In this document: positions 27,903-36,196 of the stretch, piece after piece
Layout of the letters: every line of letters begins with the position of its first letter
How positions within the stretch are numbered: position 1 is the stretch's first letter
Assembly (NCBI GenBank): GCA_963847235.1
Contig: CAWJYU010000009.1
Span: 243,747-307,746 of the forward strand
Direction: 5' to 3'
Source of the DNA: JACDAN01 sp963847235
GTDB taxonomy: Bacteria; Actinomycetota; Thermoleophilia; Gaiellales; Gaiellaceae
DNA: 64,000 nt
Made by a program: the position numbers and the translations under genes
Notes under the pieces: generated by a model
Seen by the model: only the letters and a program-made list of their open reading frames with translations
What the model was told of the DNA's origin: nothing
The model's database searches: none

Positions 27903-28903
27903 TCCAGGCGGCTCTGTCCCGGTTGCTCGACGGTCACGACCTCGACCGCAACGAGGCTCGGCGCGTGATGGGGTCGATCATGGAGGGCGAGGCGACGCCG
28001 GCGCAGATCGGCGGGTTCCTCGTCGCCCTGCGGCTCAAGGGCGAGACCGCGGAGGAGATCGCCGGCTGCGCGGAGGCGATGCGCGAGCACGTGCTGGCCG
28101 TGAAGCCCGAGCGCGGCGACCTCGTGGACACGGCCGGAACCGGCGGCGACGGCGCCCGGACGTTCAACATCTCGACGGCCGCTGCGCTGGTGGCGGCAGC
28201 GGCGGGCGCCGGGGTCGCGAAGCACGGCAACCGCGCCGTCTCGTCGTCCTCGGGCTCGGCCGACGTCCTGGAGGCGCTCGGCTTCTCGCTCGAGCTGGAG
28301 CCGAAGCGGATCGAGCGCTCGATCGACGAGCTGGGCTTCGGATTCCTGTTCGCGCCGACCCACCACCCGGCGATGCGCCACGCGGCGCCGGTCCGCCGCG
28401 AGCTGGCGACGCGCACCGTCTTCAACGTCCTCGGCCCGCTGACCAACCCGGCCGGCGCCAGGGCCCAGGTCGTTGGCGTCTACGCACCGGAGCTGGTGCC
28501 GACGATCGCGGACGTGCTGTTGCGGCTCGGCGCGACGCGCGCCTTCGTCGTCCACGGTGCCGGCGGCGTGGACGAGCTCTCGCCCGCCGGCCCGAACCTC
28601 GTCTGCGAGGTCGCGGACGGGCAGGTACGGCGCCGCGAGATCGACCCGCTCGAGCTGGGCGTCCCGCGCTGCGCGCCGGAGGACCTTCGCGGCGGCGAGC
28701 CGGAGGACAACGCGCGGACGATCCGGGAGATCTTCGCCGGCGCGAACGGCGCACGGCGCGATGCGGTCCTGCTCAATGCCGCCGGCGCGATCGCAGCCGG
28801 CGGCCATGCGGCTGATCTTGCGGAAGGGCTCGAGCTGGCGCGCGAGGCGATCGACTCGGGTGCGTCGGGAGAGCGACTGGAGGCCCTGATTGCGTTTCGC
28901 TGA
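27899..28903 (+). CDS. trpD: Anthranilate phosphoribosyltransferase
   Basis: Adds the PRPP-derived ribose phosphate to anthranilate. The 334-residue protein shows DTAGTGGDGARTFNIST, KHGNRAVSSSSGSADVLEAL, FAPTHHPAMRHAAPVR and NVLGPLTNPAGA, all canonical. GTG 27899 overlaps the trpG stop (GTGA). The stop lies 14 nt inside trpCF. Confidence 0.96.
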   Translation: MIQAALSRLLDGHDLDRNEARRVMGSIMEGEATPAQIGGFLVALRLKGETAEEIAGCAEAMREHVLAVKPERGDLVDTAGTGGDGARTFNISTAAALVAAAAGAGVAKHGNRAVSSSSGSADVLEALGFSLELEPKRIERSIDELGFGFLFAPTHHPAMRHAAPVRRELATRTVFNVLGPLTNPAGARAQVVGVYAPELVPTIADVLLRLGATRAFVVHGAGGVDELSPAGPNLVCEVADGQVRRREIDPLELGVPRCAPEDLRGGEPEDNARTIREIFAGANGARRDAVLLNAAGAIAAGGHAADLAEGLELAREAIDSGASGERLEALIAFR

Positions 28904-30052
28904 TGCGCTTCGCGGCCCGGGGCTCGCGGCAATCGCCGAGGTCAAGCGGCGATCACCGTCCGCCGGCGATCTCAGGCCGGACGCGGATCCCGCCGAGCTC
29001 GCACGCGGGTTCGAGCGAGCTGGGGCCGCAGCCGTCTCGATCCTCGTGGACGAGCGCTTCGCCGGCTCGCTCGAGGATCTGCGCGCGGCGCGAACCGCGA
29101 CCGGCCTGCCGCTGCTCGCGAAGGGCTTCTTCTCGACCCGCGACGAGCTCCGCGAGCTGCGCGAGGCCGGAGCCGATGCCGTGCTCCTGCTGCTGCGCGA
29201 TCTCGACGACGGGACGACGGCCGAACTGCTCCGAAGCGCTCCGCGAGCTCGAGCTCGACGCGCTCGTCGAGGCCCACGACGCCGGCGAGCTCGAGCGAGC
29301 GGTGCGGCTCGAAGCGGAGACGATCGGGATCAACGCCAGAGATCTGTCCACCTTCGAGATCGACCGCCAGGCGCAGCTCGAGCTCGTCTCGCAGGCCCCG
29401 CAGCGACCGCGTCGTCGTCGCCGAGAGCGGGATCGCGTCGCGGGCACAGGGCGCGGCCGCGGAGCTTGCGGGCGCCGACGCGATCCTGGTCGGCTCAACG
29501 CTCATGCGGGCAACCGATCCGGCCGCGAAGCTCGCCGAGCTGATCTCCAGGCCGCTCGTGAAGGTCTGCGGTCTCACCCGCGAGCAGGACGTCGCCGCCG
29601 CAGCCGACGCGGGCGCGGACCTGGCCGGGTTCATCCGCGTCGACGGGAGCCCGCGCCGGGCCGCCGGCGTGCTGCCGGTGCCGGAGACCATGCTCTCGGT
29701 CTCCGTCCACGTCGGAGAGCCGAGCGACGAGGGCGCCGACCTCGTCCAGCTCTACGAGCGAGACGCGAACGGCGCGCTACGGGGCCGGGACGCCGTCCTG
29801 CTTCGCGAGGGCGAGCCCGTCGCCCGCGTCCTCGATCTCCCGTGGGAAGAGGACGACCCCGACCACCTCGCCCGTGCGCAGGCCGCCGACGGCCGGGTCG
29901 TGCTGGCGGGAAGGCTCGGCCCCGACAACGTCGGAGCAGCGATCGAGGCGGTGCATCCGTGGGCCGTCGACGCGGCGTCGAGGCTCGAGTCCGAGCCGGG
30001 GATCAAGGATCACGGCAAGGTGCGCGCCTTCGTGGAGGCGGCGCGGTGCTGA
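28890..30052 (+). CDS. trpC: Bifunctional indole-3-glycerol phosphate synthase / phosphoribosylanthranilate isomerase, two frameshifts
   Basis: The first half is the synthase: AIAEVKRRSPSAG, AVSILVDERF, LPLLAKGFFSTRDEL, ETIGINARDLSTFEID and VVVAESGIASRAQG. Two single-base insertions (C near 29235, A near 29402) break it; removing them gives AELLEALRELELDAL and SQAPRDRVVVAESG. Without any stop the frame runs from GADAILVGSTLMRATDP directly into the TrpF isomerase, PLVKVCGLTREQDV ... LAGRLGPDNVGAAIEAV and VDAASRLESEPGIKD. It is thus a TrpC-TrpF fusion of about 386 residues, shorter than the enteric fusion. Start TTG 28890. Confidence 0.85.
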
Positions 30053-31149
30053 CCTACGGCGCCTACGGCGGCCGCTTCGTGCCCGAGACGCTGATCCCGG
30101 CGCTGGACGAGCTCGAGCAGGCGTGGAACGAGGCGAAGGACGATCCCGCGTTCGCGCTGGAGCTGGACGAGCTCGGTCGCTCCTTCGCCGGCCGGCCGAC
30201 GCCGCTGACCCGCGCCGAGCGCTTCGCGCCGGACAAACGGCTCTACCTCAAGCGCGAGGATCTTCTCCACACCGGCGCCCACAAGCTGAACAACGCGCTC
30301 GGCCAGGCGGTGCTCGCACGGCGGCTCGGGAAGCAGCGGATCGTGGCCGAGACCGGCGCGGGCCAGCACGGCGTCGCGGCCGCAACCGTGTGCGCCAGGT
30401 TCGGCCTCGACTGCGTCGTCTACATGGGCGCCGAGGACATGTCCCGCCAGGCGCCCAACGTGGACCGGATGCACCTGCTCGGCGCCGAGGTCGTGCCCGT
30501 CGAGTACGGGACGAAGACCCTGCGCGAGGCGACGAGTGAGGCGATCCGCGACTGGATCGCCAACGTCGAGACGACGCACTACCTGCTCGGCTCCTGCGTC
30601 GGCCCGCACCCCTACCCCGAGCTCGTCCGCGAGCTCCAGGCGGTGATCGGACGCGAGGCGAGAGCCCAGATCCTCGAGCTCGAAGGCCGGCTGCCCGACG
30701 CAGCCGTCGCCTGCGTCGGCGGCGGCTCCAACGCGATCGGGCTCTTCGCCGGCTTCCTGGACGACGACGTCGAGCTTGTCGGCGTCGAGGCGGCGAACGC
30801 CGCCAGCCTCGGCTCCGGCAGGGCCGGCGTCCTCCACGGCGCGCGCTCCTCGCTGCTGGCCGACGAGGACGGCCAGGTGCTCGACGCCGAGTCGATCTCC
30901 GCGGGCCTCGACTATCCCGGGGTCGGACCGGAGCACGCGTTTCTGCGCGACTCCGGCCGGGCGCGCTACCTGGAGGCGACGGACGACGAGGCGCTCGCAG
31001 CCTTCCGCCGGCTCGCCGAGACGGAGGGCATCCTCCCCGCCCTCGAGCCTGCGCATGCGCTCGCCCGAGTCGGCGATCTCAGCGCCGAGCTGGTCGTCCT
31101 CTGCCTCTCCGGCCGGGGCGACAAGGACCTCGCCCAGGTGACGGGATGA
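30046..31149 (+). CDS. trpB: Tryptophan synthase beta chain (TrpB1)
   Basis: PLP enzyme joining indole and serine. The 367-residue protein has YGGRFVPETLIPAL near the start, the PLP lysine in HTGAHKLNNALGQA, AETGAGQHGVAAA, the phosphate-binding GGGSNAIGLF and the C-terminal CLSGRGDKDLAQV. GTG 30046 follows a GGAGGCGG stretch and overlaps trpCF by 7 nt; its TGA overlaps the trpA start. A second, TrpB2-type gene lies at 50513. Confidence 0.97.
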   Translation: MLTYGAYGGRFVPETLIPALDELEQAWNEAKDDPAFALELDELGRSFAGRPTPLTRAERFAPDKRLYLKREDLLHTGAHKLNNALGQAVLARRLGKQRIVAETGAGQHGVAAATVCARFGLDCVVYMGAEDMSRQAPNVDRMHLLGAEVVPVEYGTKTLREATSEAIRDWIANVETTHYLLGSCVGPHPYPELVRELQAVIGREARAQILELEGRLPDAAVACVGGGSNAIGLFAGFLDDDVELVGVEAANAASLGSGRAGVLHGARSSLLADEDGQVLDAESISAGLDYPGVGPEHAFLRDSGRARYLEATDDEALAAFRRLAETEGILPALEPAHALARVGDLSAELVVLCLSGRGDKDLAQVTG

Positions 31150-31859
31150 AGACCCTCGTCGTCTACCTGATGGCCGGGCGGGACACCCCGGAGCTCGCGC
31201 AGGCCGCGGTCGCCGGCGGGGCGGACATCGTGGAGCTCGGCTTTCCCTTCTCGGACCCGCTCGCCGACGGGCCGGTCATCCGCCGCGCCGCCGAGCGGGC
31301 GCTCGCCGAGGGGATGCGCACGCGCCGCTGCCTCGAGTGCCTGGCCGAGACTCGAGCCCGGGTCGACGTCCCACTCATCCCGATGACCTACGCCTCGCTG
31401 CTCGAGGCCTACGGCTACGACCGCTTCGCGGCCGACGCGCGGGCCGCCGGCGCCAACAGCCTGATCGTCGCCGATCTCCCGGCCGGCGAGCAGCCGGAGC
31501 TCCGCAGAATCCAGCTCATCGCCCCTACCTCCACCGACGCAAGGATCGACATTGCGGCGCGGCAAACGGACGGCTGGCTGTACCTGGTCACCGTCACAGG
31601 GACGACCGGGGCCCGCGAGCGCCTCTCCCCCTCGCTCGCGGGTCTCGTCGCCCGCACGCGGCCGCTCACCGACCTTCCGCTCTACGCCGGCTTCGGCATC
31701 TCGACGCCGGAGCAGGCCGCCGAGGCCGCCGACCTCGCGGACGGGATCGTCGTCGGCTCCCGTGCGGTCGAGGTCGCAGAGCGAGGTCCGGACGCCCTGC
31801 ACGACTACGTTGCCTCGCTCCGAGCTGTGCTCGGGGCATTGGCACAATCGACCGCATGA
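31146..31859 (+). CDS. trpA: Tryptophan synthase alpha chain
   Basis: Cleaves indole-3-glycerol phosphate and passes indole to TrpB. VELGFPFSDPLADGPVI carries the catalytic Glu, IVADLPA the catalytic Asp and LYAGFGISTPEQA the phosphate loop. At 237 residues it is a little short because the N-terminus starts at KTLVVYLMAGRDTPE, without the usual first helix. ATG overlaps the trpB stop (ATGA); the stop overlaps trpS. Confidence 0.95.
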   Translation: MKTLVVYLMAGRDTPELAQAAVAGGADIVELGFPFSDPLADGPVIRRAAERALAEGMRTRRCLECLAETRARVDVPLIPMTYASLLEAYGYDRFAADARAAGANSLIVADLPAGEQPELRRIQLIAPTSTDARIDIAARQTDGWLYLVTVTGTTGARERLSPSLAGLVARTRPLTDLPLYAGFGISTPEQAAEAADLADGIVVGSRAVEVAERGPDALHDYVASLRAVLGALAQSTA

Positions 31860-32831
31860 GGATCTTCTCCGGCATCCAGCCGACTGGCTCGAAGCACTTC
31901 GGCAACTACAGCGGCGGCTTCCGCCAGTACGCGGCGACGCAGGAGCTCGGCGATGCCTTCTTCTGCATCGTCGACCTGCACTCGATCACCGTCGACTACG
32001 ACCCCGCCGACCTCCGCGAGCGGACGCTCGACCTCGCCGCAATGCTCTTCGCCACCGGCCTCGATCCCGACCGCTCGACCGTCTTCGTCCAGAGCCACGT
32101 GAAGGCGCACGCGGAGGCAGCTTGGCTGCTGGCCTCGGTGACGAGCTTCGGCGAGCTGCGCCGCATGACCCAGTTCAAGGAGAAGTCCGACCAGCAGGAG
32201 TTCGTCTCGGCCGGCCTCTTCACGTACCCGGTGCTGATGGCCGGCGACATCCTCCTCTACCAGACCGACCTCGTCCCGATCGGAGACGATCAGCGCCAAC
32301 ACCTGGAGCTGTCCCGGAACATCGCCGAGCGCTTCAACTCACGGTACGGCCTGACCTTCAAGCTGCCCGAGGGCCGGTATCCGGAGATCGGCGCGCGGAT
32401 CATGGACCTCCAGGAGCCGGACCGGAAGATGTCGACGACGCTCGGCACGCCGCAGGGGACGCTTCAGCTGCTCGACGAGGCCGACACACTGCGGAAGAAG
32501 GTCAAGAGCGCGGTCACGGACTCCGGAACCGATGTCCGCCGCGGCGAGGACAAGGCCGGGATCACGAACCTGATCGACATCATGTCCGTGGTCACAGGCG
32601 ACCCGCCCGAGGCAATCGAGTCTCGCTACGACGGCGCCGGCTACGGCCAGTTCAAGTCAGACGTGGCCGAGGCGGTCGTCGAGGTCGTCGTCCCGATCCA
32701 GGAGCGCTACCGCGCGCTCCGCTCGGACGACGCCGAGCTGCACCGGCTGCTCGCGATGGGCGCCGACAAGGCGCGAGGCGTCGGCGCCGACGCTCGCGGC
32801 GATGTACGAGCGCATGGGCTTCGTCCTCTGA
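31856..32831 (+). CDS. trpS: Tryptophanyl-tRNA synthetase, frameshift at the extreme C-terminus
   Basis: Class I synthetase charging tRNA-Trp. PTGSKHFGNYSGG is the HIGH-type motif, DQRQHLELSRNIAERFN the tRNA/Trp-binding block and DRKMSTTLGTP the KMSKS equivalent. Near 32777 one extra G spoils the end; without it the sequence reads KARASAPTLAAMYERMGFVL and stops at TGA 32829. The ATG overlaps the trpA stop, so the synthetase is a member of the attenuated trp operon. About 324 residues. Confidence 0.93.
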
Positions 32832-32918
32832 CACGACCGAAAGAGCGTCTTGCGAGTCCAGCGCAGGCCACGATCGGCGGTGGAGCCGCCGATCGAGCAC
32901 CGCGACGTCACAACTATC

Positions 32919-33148
32919 ATGGGCCTGCTCGGCGACATCCACTACGAGCTGACCAAGATCCGGAAACTGCTGGAGGACGAGGATGGGGAAGAGGAAACGC
33001 CGAGGACGACACCTGAGGAAGAGGCGCGCTTCGAGAGACTCAGCAAATGGTCCGCGAGCGCATCGCCTACCACGAGCGGAAAGCGCAAGAGGAGGACGCC
33101 CGCCGCGCGAGCGGCTCAGGAGTCGCTAGAGCCAGCCGGCGCGCCTGA
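32919..33148 (+). CDS. Small charged hypothetical protein, probable frameshift
   Basis: MGLLGDIHYELTKIRKLLED opens an amphipathic, charged product; the frame then runs on without stop for over a kilobase opposite corA, which is not credible. Adding one base near 33046 (AGCAA(G)ATGGTC) gives LSKMVRERIAYHERKAQEED and a stop at 33148, for about 76 residues. It would overlap the corA 3' end by 23 bp on the other strand. Function unknown; the helical charged character is all that can be said. Confidence 0.4.
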
Positions 33149-34088
33149 ACCGCCAGTAGAGCATCAGGCAGACCCCGGCGATGAGCGCGAGCACGAGCGG
33201 GTAGCCGAACCGCCACTCGAGCTCGGGCATGTGCTCGAAGTTCATCCCGTAGATCCCTGCGATCGCCGTCGGGACGGCGATGATCGCCGCCCAGGCCGAG
33301 ATCTGCCGGACGTCCTGATTCTGGCGGAAGCTCGCCTGGGTCAGGTTCGCGGTCAGGATGCTCGTCAGCAGCTCGCGGAGCTCGATGACGCGTGCGATCT
33401 CGCGCAGCAGGTGGTCGTGGACGTCGCGGAAGTACGGCCGCTTCTGCTGGGGAACCATCGGATAGAGGCCGGCAGCGAGGTCGTCGACCGGGCCCTCGAG
33501 CGGCGTGATCGCCTGGTGCACCTCCAGCACCGTCCGCTTGAGGCGGTAGATCCGCGCCGAGAGGTCGCCGTGGCTCGACGAGAACACGTCCTGCTCGAGG
33601 CCCTGCACGCGAGCGTCCAGCTCCTCGATGAGCGGCAGGTAGTCGTCGACGACCTTGTCGAGGATCCCCCACAGCGCGGCGGTCGGCCCGTGGGCCAGCA
33701 GGTCGGGCCTCCCCTCGAGCGTCAGACGCACCCGGTGGAGGTCGGTGTCGCCGTGCCTCACCGTGATGATGAACGTGTCGCCGACGAAGGCCAGGATCTC
33801 GCCAAGGACGAGATCGTCGTCCACGAGCTGAGCGGTCTTGAGGACGGTGAAGAGCGTGTCGCCGTAGACCTCGACCTTGGGCCGCTGGTGCGCCTTGATC
33901 GCGTCCTCGACGGCGAGCTCGTGGAGGCCGAACTCGCGGCGGACGGCGTCGAACTCCTCCTCGGTCGGCTCGTGGAGGCCGATCCAGGCGAAGCAGCCCT
34001 GCTTGCGGCTCGCCTCGTAGGTCTCCTCGAGCGGAAGATCGCCGGCGTAGCGGTGGCCGTTCACGTAGACCGCGCTGTCGACGATCAT
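33126..34088 (-). CDS. corA: CorA-family magnesium/cobalt transporter
   Basis: Pentameric inner-membrane Mg channel of 320 residues. A long cytoplasmic domain (LHELAVEDAIKAHQRPKVEVY, FTVLKTAQL) precedes the two C-terminal membrane segments; the selectivity motif is seen in AGIYGMNFEHMPE, and a basic tail RFRRAGWL ends the protein. Its ATG overlaps the rluB stop by 4 bases. Confidence 0.94.
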   Translation of the reverse strand: MIVDSAVYVNGHRYAGDLPLEETYEASRKQGCFAWIGLHEPTEEEFDAVRREFGLHELAVEDAIKAHQRPKVEVYGDTLFTVLKTAQLVDDDLVLGEILAFVGDTFIITVRHGDTDLHRVRLTLEGRPDLLAHGPTAALWGILDKVVDDYLPLIEELDARVQGLEQDVFSSSHGDLSARIYRLKRTVLEVHQAITPLEGPVDDLAAGLYPMVPQQKRPYFRDVHDHLLREIARVIELRELLTSILTANLTQASFRQNQDVRQISAWAAIIAVPTAIAGIYGMNFEHMPELEWRFGYPLVLALIAGVCLMLYWRFRRAGWL

Positions 34089-34771
34089 CGAACCGAGCGT
34101 AACGCGGCGACCTCGTCCCGGGTCAACTCACGCGACTGTCCCGGGTCGAGCCCCTTGGTGGTCAGGCCGGCGTACCGGCTCCGGTGCAGCCGCCGGACGG
34201 GATGGCCGACGGCCTCGAGCATCCGCCGCACCTGGCGGTTGCGCCCCTCGTGGATCGCGAGCTCGACGAGCGACGGGCCCAGGCGTCGCACCTTCGCCGG
34301 CGCGGTCGGGCCGTCCTCGAGCGCGACTCCCTCCGCGAGCCGGCGGAGCGCGTCGTCATCGGGCTCGCCGTCGACCTCGGCCTCGTAGACCTTCTCGACC
34401 TCGTACTTGGGATGGGCCAGGCGGTGCGCGAGGTCGCCGTCGTTCGTCAGAAGCAGGACGCCGGTCGTGTCGGCGTCGAGCCGCCCGACCGGCACGACCC
34501 GCGAGTCGTGGCGCACGAGGTCGACGACCGTCGGCCTGCCCTGAGGATCGCTCGCCGTCGTCACGACGCCGGCGGGCTTGTTGAGCAGCACGTACGCGAG
34601 CTGCTGGGGAGCGACTCGCTCGCCGTCCACCTCGACGCGATCGGCGGGCTCGACGAACGTGTTCAGCTGCCCCGCCTGGCCGTTCACCGTCACCCGTCCG
34701 GCCTTGATCAGCTCGTCGGCCTTGCGGCGGGAGGCGACGCCGGCCCTGGCCAGGTAGGCATTCAGGCGCAC
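34085..34771 (-). CDS. rluB: 23S rRNA pseudouridine synthase (RluB/RsuA family)
   Basis: Residues 1-60 form the S4 RNA-binding domain (RLNAYLARAGVASRRKADELI); the catalytic Asp is in VPVGRLDADTTGVLLLTNDG, followed by VEKVYEAEV and IHEGRNRQVRRMLEAVG. 228 residues. In many high-GC Gram-positives rluB lies next to scpA-scpB; here those genes are 3.6 kb away on the same strand with four plus-strand genes between. A second copy of the NAYLARAGVAS start is found at 36113. Confidence 0.92.
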   Translation of the reverse strand: MRLNAYLARAGVASRRKADELIKAGRVTVNGQAGQLNTFVEPADRVEVDGERVAPQQLAYVLLNKPAGVVTTASDPQGRPTVVDLVRHDSRVVPVGRLDADTTGVLLLTNDGDLAHRLAHPKYEVEKVYEAEVDGEPDDDALRRLAEGVALEDGPTAPAKVRRLGPSLVELAIHEGRNRQVRRMLEAVGHPVRRLHRSRYAGLTTKGLDPGQSRELTRDEVAALRSVR

Positions 34772-34788
34772 GCGGGTAGGGTTGCAGC

Positions 34789-35169
34789 GTGGGACGGATT
34801 GCGCCCTACCTGCTCTACGAGGACGGCGCCGCCGCGATCGACTTCCTCACGAAGGCGTTCGGCTTCGAGGAGGTCATGCGGATGGACGAGGGCGGTGTCG
34901 TCAACCATGCGGAGCTCCGGCTCGGCGACGACTCGATCATGCTCGGCGATCCCGGCGAGGACTACCAGAGCCCGAAGAACGCCGACCATCGGACCTCGCT
35001 CGTGCACGTCTACGTCGACGACGTGGACGCCCACTTCGAGCGGGCGAAGGCGGCGGGTGCGGAGATCGTCCAGGAGCCCACCGACCAGGAGTACGGCGAC
35101 CGGCGCTACGACGCGAAGGATCCCGAAGGCCAGCTCTGGTCGTTCGCAACGACCTTGAGGCTTAGGTGA
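34789..35169 (+). CDS. VOC (glyoxalase/bleomycin resistance-like) protein, PhnB-type
   Basis: A 126-residue vicinal oxygen chelate protein: IAPYLLYEDGAAAIDFLTKAF, HAELRLGDDSIMLGDP, LVHVYVDDVDAHFERAKAAG and the C-terminal RRYDAKDPEGQLWSFA fit the PhnB/YdcJ-like group that includes metal-binding and antibiotic-binding members. Substrate unknown. TAGGGT (34777-34782) ends 6 nt before the GTG, so the message is probably leaderless. Its stop overlaps the next gene. Confidence 0.85.
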   Translation: MGRIAPYLLYEDGAAAIDFLTKAFGFEEVMRMDEGGVVNHAELRLGDDSIMLGDPGEDYQSPKNADHRTSLVHVYVDDVDAHFERAKAAGAEIVQEPTDQEYGDRRYDAKDPEGQLWSFATTLRLR

Positions 35170-36092
35170 GCCGCGGTGCGGCAGGCTGCGCTTGGGAGGG
35201 TCGCGGCGGAGGGCCAGGCAGGCGTATCGCCTGCGCTCGCGTGGGAGGCCGAGGCTGGCTCGCGCTCGCCGATGCCTGTGAGGAGCACGGCATCGAGGCG
35301 CTCTTCCGCTCCGACCACTACCTCTCGCAGGCCGATCCCGAGCGCGTCGCGACCGACGCCTGGACGCTCCTCGGCGCCCTCGCCGCGCGGACCTCGAAGC
35401 TCCGGCTCGGGACGCTCGTCTCTCCCGTGACCTTCCGACACCCAGCTGTGGTGGCAAAGGCAGCCGCGACCGCCGACCACATCTCGGGGGGTCGCGTCGA
35501 GGTGGGAATGGGCGCGGGCTGGATGACGGAGGAGCACGAGCGCTTCGGCCTCGACTTCCCGGAGACGAAGGAACGGCTGCGGACGCTGGCCGAGCACGTC
35601 GAACAGGTCGACCGGCAGCTCCGCGAGGACCCGCTGGTCGTCCAGCAGCCTCGCCCGCCGCTGATCGTCGGGGGCAGCGCCGGCCGCGGAACCGCCGAGC
35701 CGGCCGCGCGGTTCGCCGACGAGTACAACACCTTCGGCGTCGACCAAGCCGAAGCCGCGCGTCGGCGGAAGAAGCTCGACCAGGCGTGCGAGCGGGAAGG
35801 CCGCGACCCGGCGTCCCTGCGCTTCTCTCTGATGACGCCGTTCCTGCTCGGTCGCGACCACGCAAAGCGCTTCGTCCAGGTCTATCCGGGGGCGGGATCG
35901 CCGGACGAGGTGTTCGACGAGCTGAAGCGGCGCGGGCTCGCCGGGAGCGCGGTCGATCTCGTGGACGGTCTCCGCGACTTCGAGGCGGTCGGCGTCGAGC
36001 GCGTCATGCTCCAGCACGTCGTCCACGACGACCTCGACGTCGTCGCGGCGCTTGGCGAGATCGCCGCGGCGTTCTCGATGCCGTCTCGATAG
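35166..36092 (+). CDS. LLM-class (F420-type) oxidoreductase, damaged N-terminus
   Basis: Luciferase-like monooxygenase family flavin/F420 enzyme. From WLALADACEEHGIEALFRSD onward the sequence is typical: LRLGTLVSPVTFRHPAVVAK, SGGRVEVGMGAGWMTEEHE, PLIVGGSAGRGT. The first 30 residues in this frame are not family-like; another frame reads AAEGQAGVSP, close to the expected EGQ-x-GVSW start, so one or more indels lie near 35200-35262. The GTG at 35166 overlapping the VOC stop is therefore only a provisional start. Confidence 0.75.
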   Translation: MSRGAAGCAWEGRGGGPGRRIACARVGGRGWLALADACEEHGIEALFRSDHYLSQADPERVATDAWTLLGALAARTSKLRLGTLVSPVTFRHPAVVAKAAATADHISGGRVEVGMGAGWMTEEHERFGLDFPETKERLRTLAEHVEQVDRQLREDPLVVQQPRPPLIVGGSAGRGTAEPAARFADEYNTFGVDQAEAARRRKKLDQACEREGRDPASLRFSLMTPFLLGRDHAKRFVQVYPGAGSPDEVFDELKRRGLAGSAVDLVDGLRDFEAVGVERVMLQHVVHDDLDVVAALGEIAAAFSMPSR

Positions 36093-36112
36093 GCGACCGG
36101 CTCGGGCTCGCC

Positions 36113-36145
36113 GGAAGCCACGCCGGCGCGGGCCAAGTACGCGTT
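36113..36145 (-). pseudogene. Remnant of an rluB-like gene start
   Basis: Read on the minus strand, this 33-bp stretch gives NAYLARAGVAS, the same 11 residues that follow MRL in rluB at 34771, but with different synonymous codons. No start codon, no continuation of the S4 domain and no open gene follows. It lies in a 104-bp gap between the LLM and GT4 genes, where nothing else is seen. Confidence 0.4.
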
Positions 36146-36196
36146 CGGCCGCCTGGCGGATCGCGTGGCAGGCAAGCTGCGCGGCCGAGCACCTCT

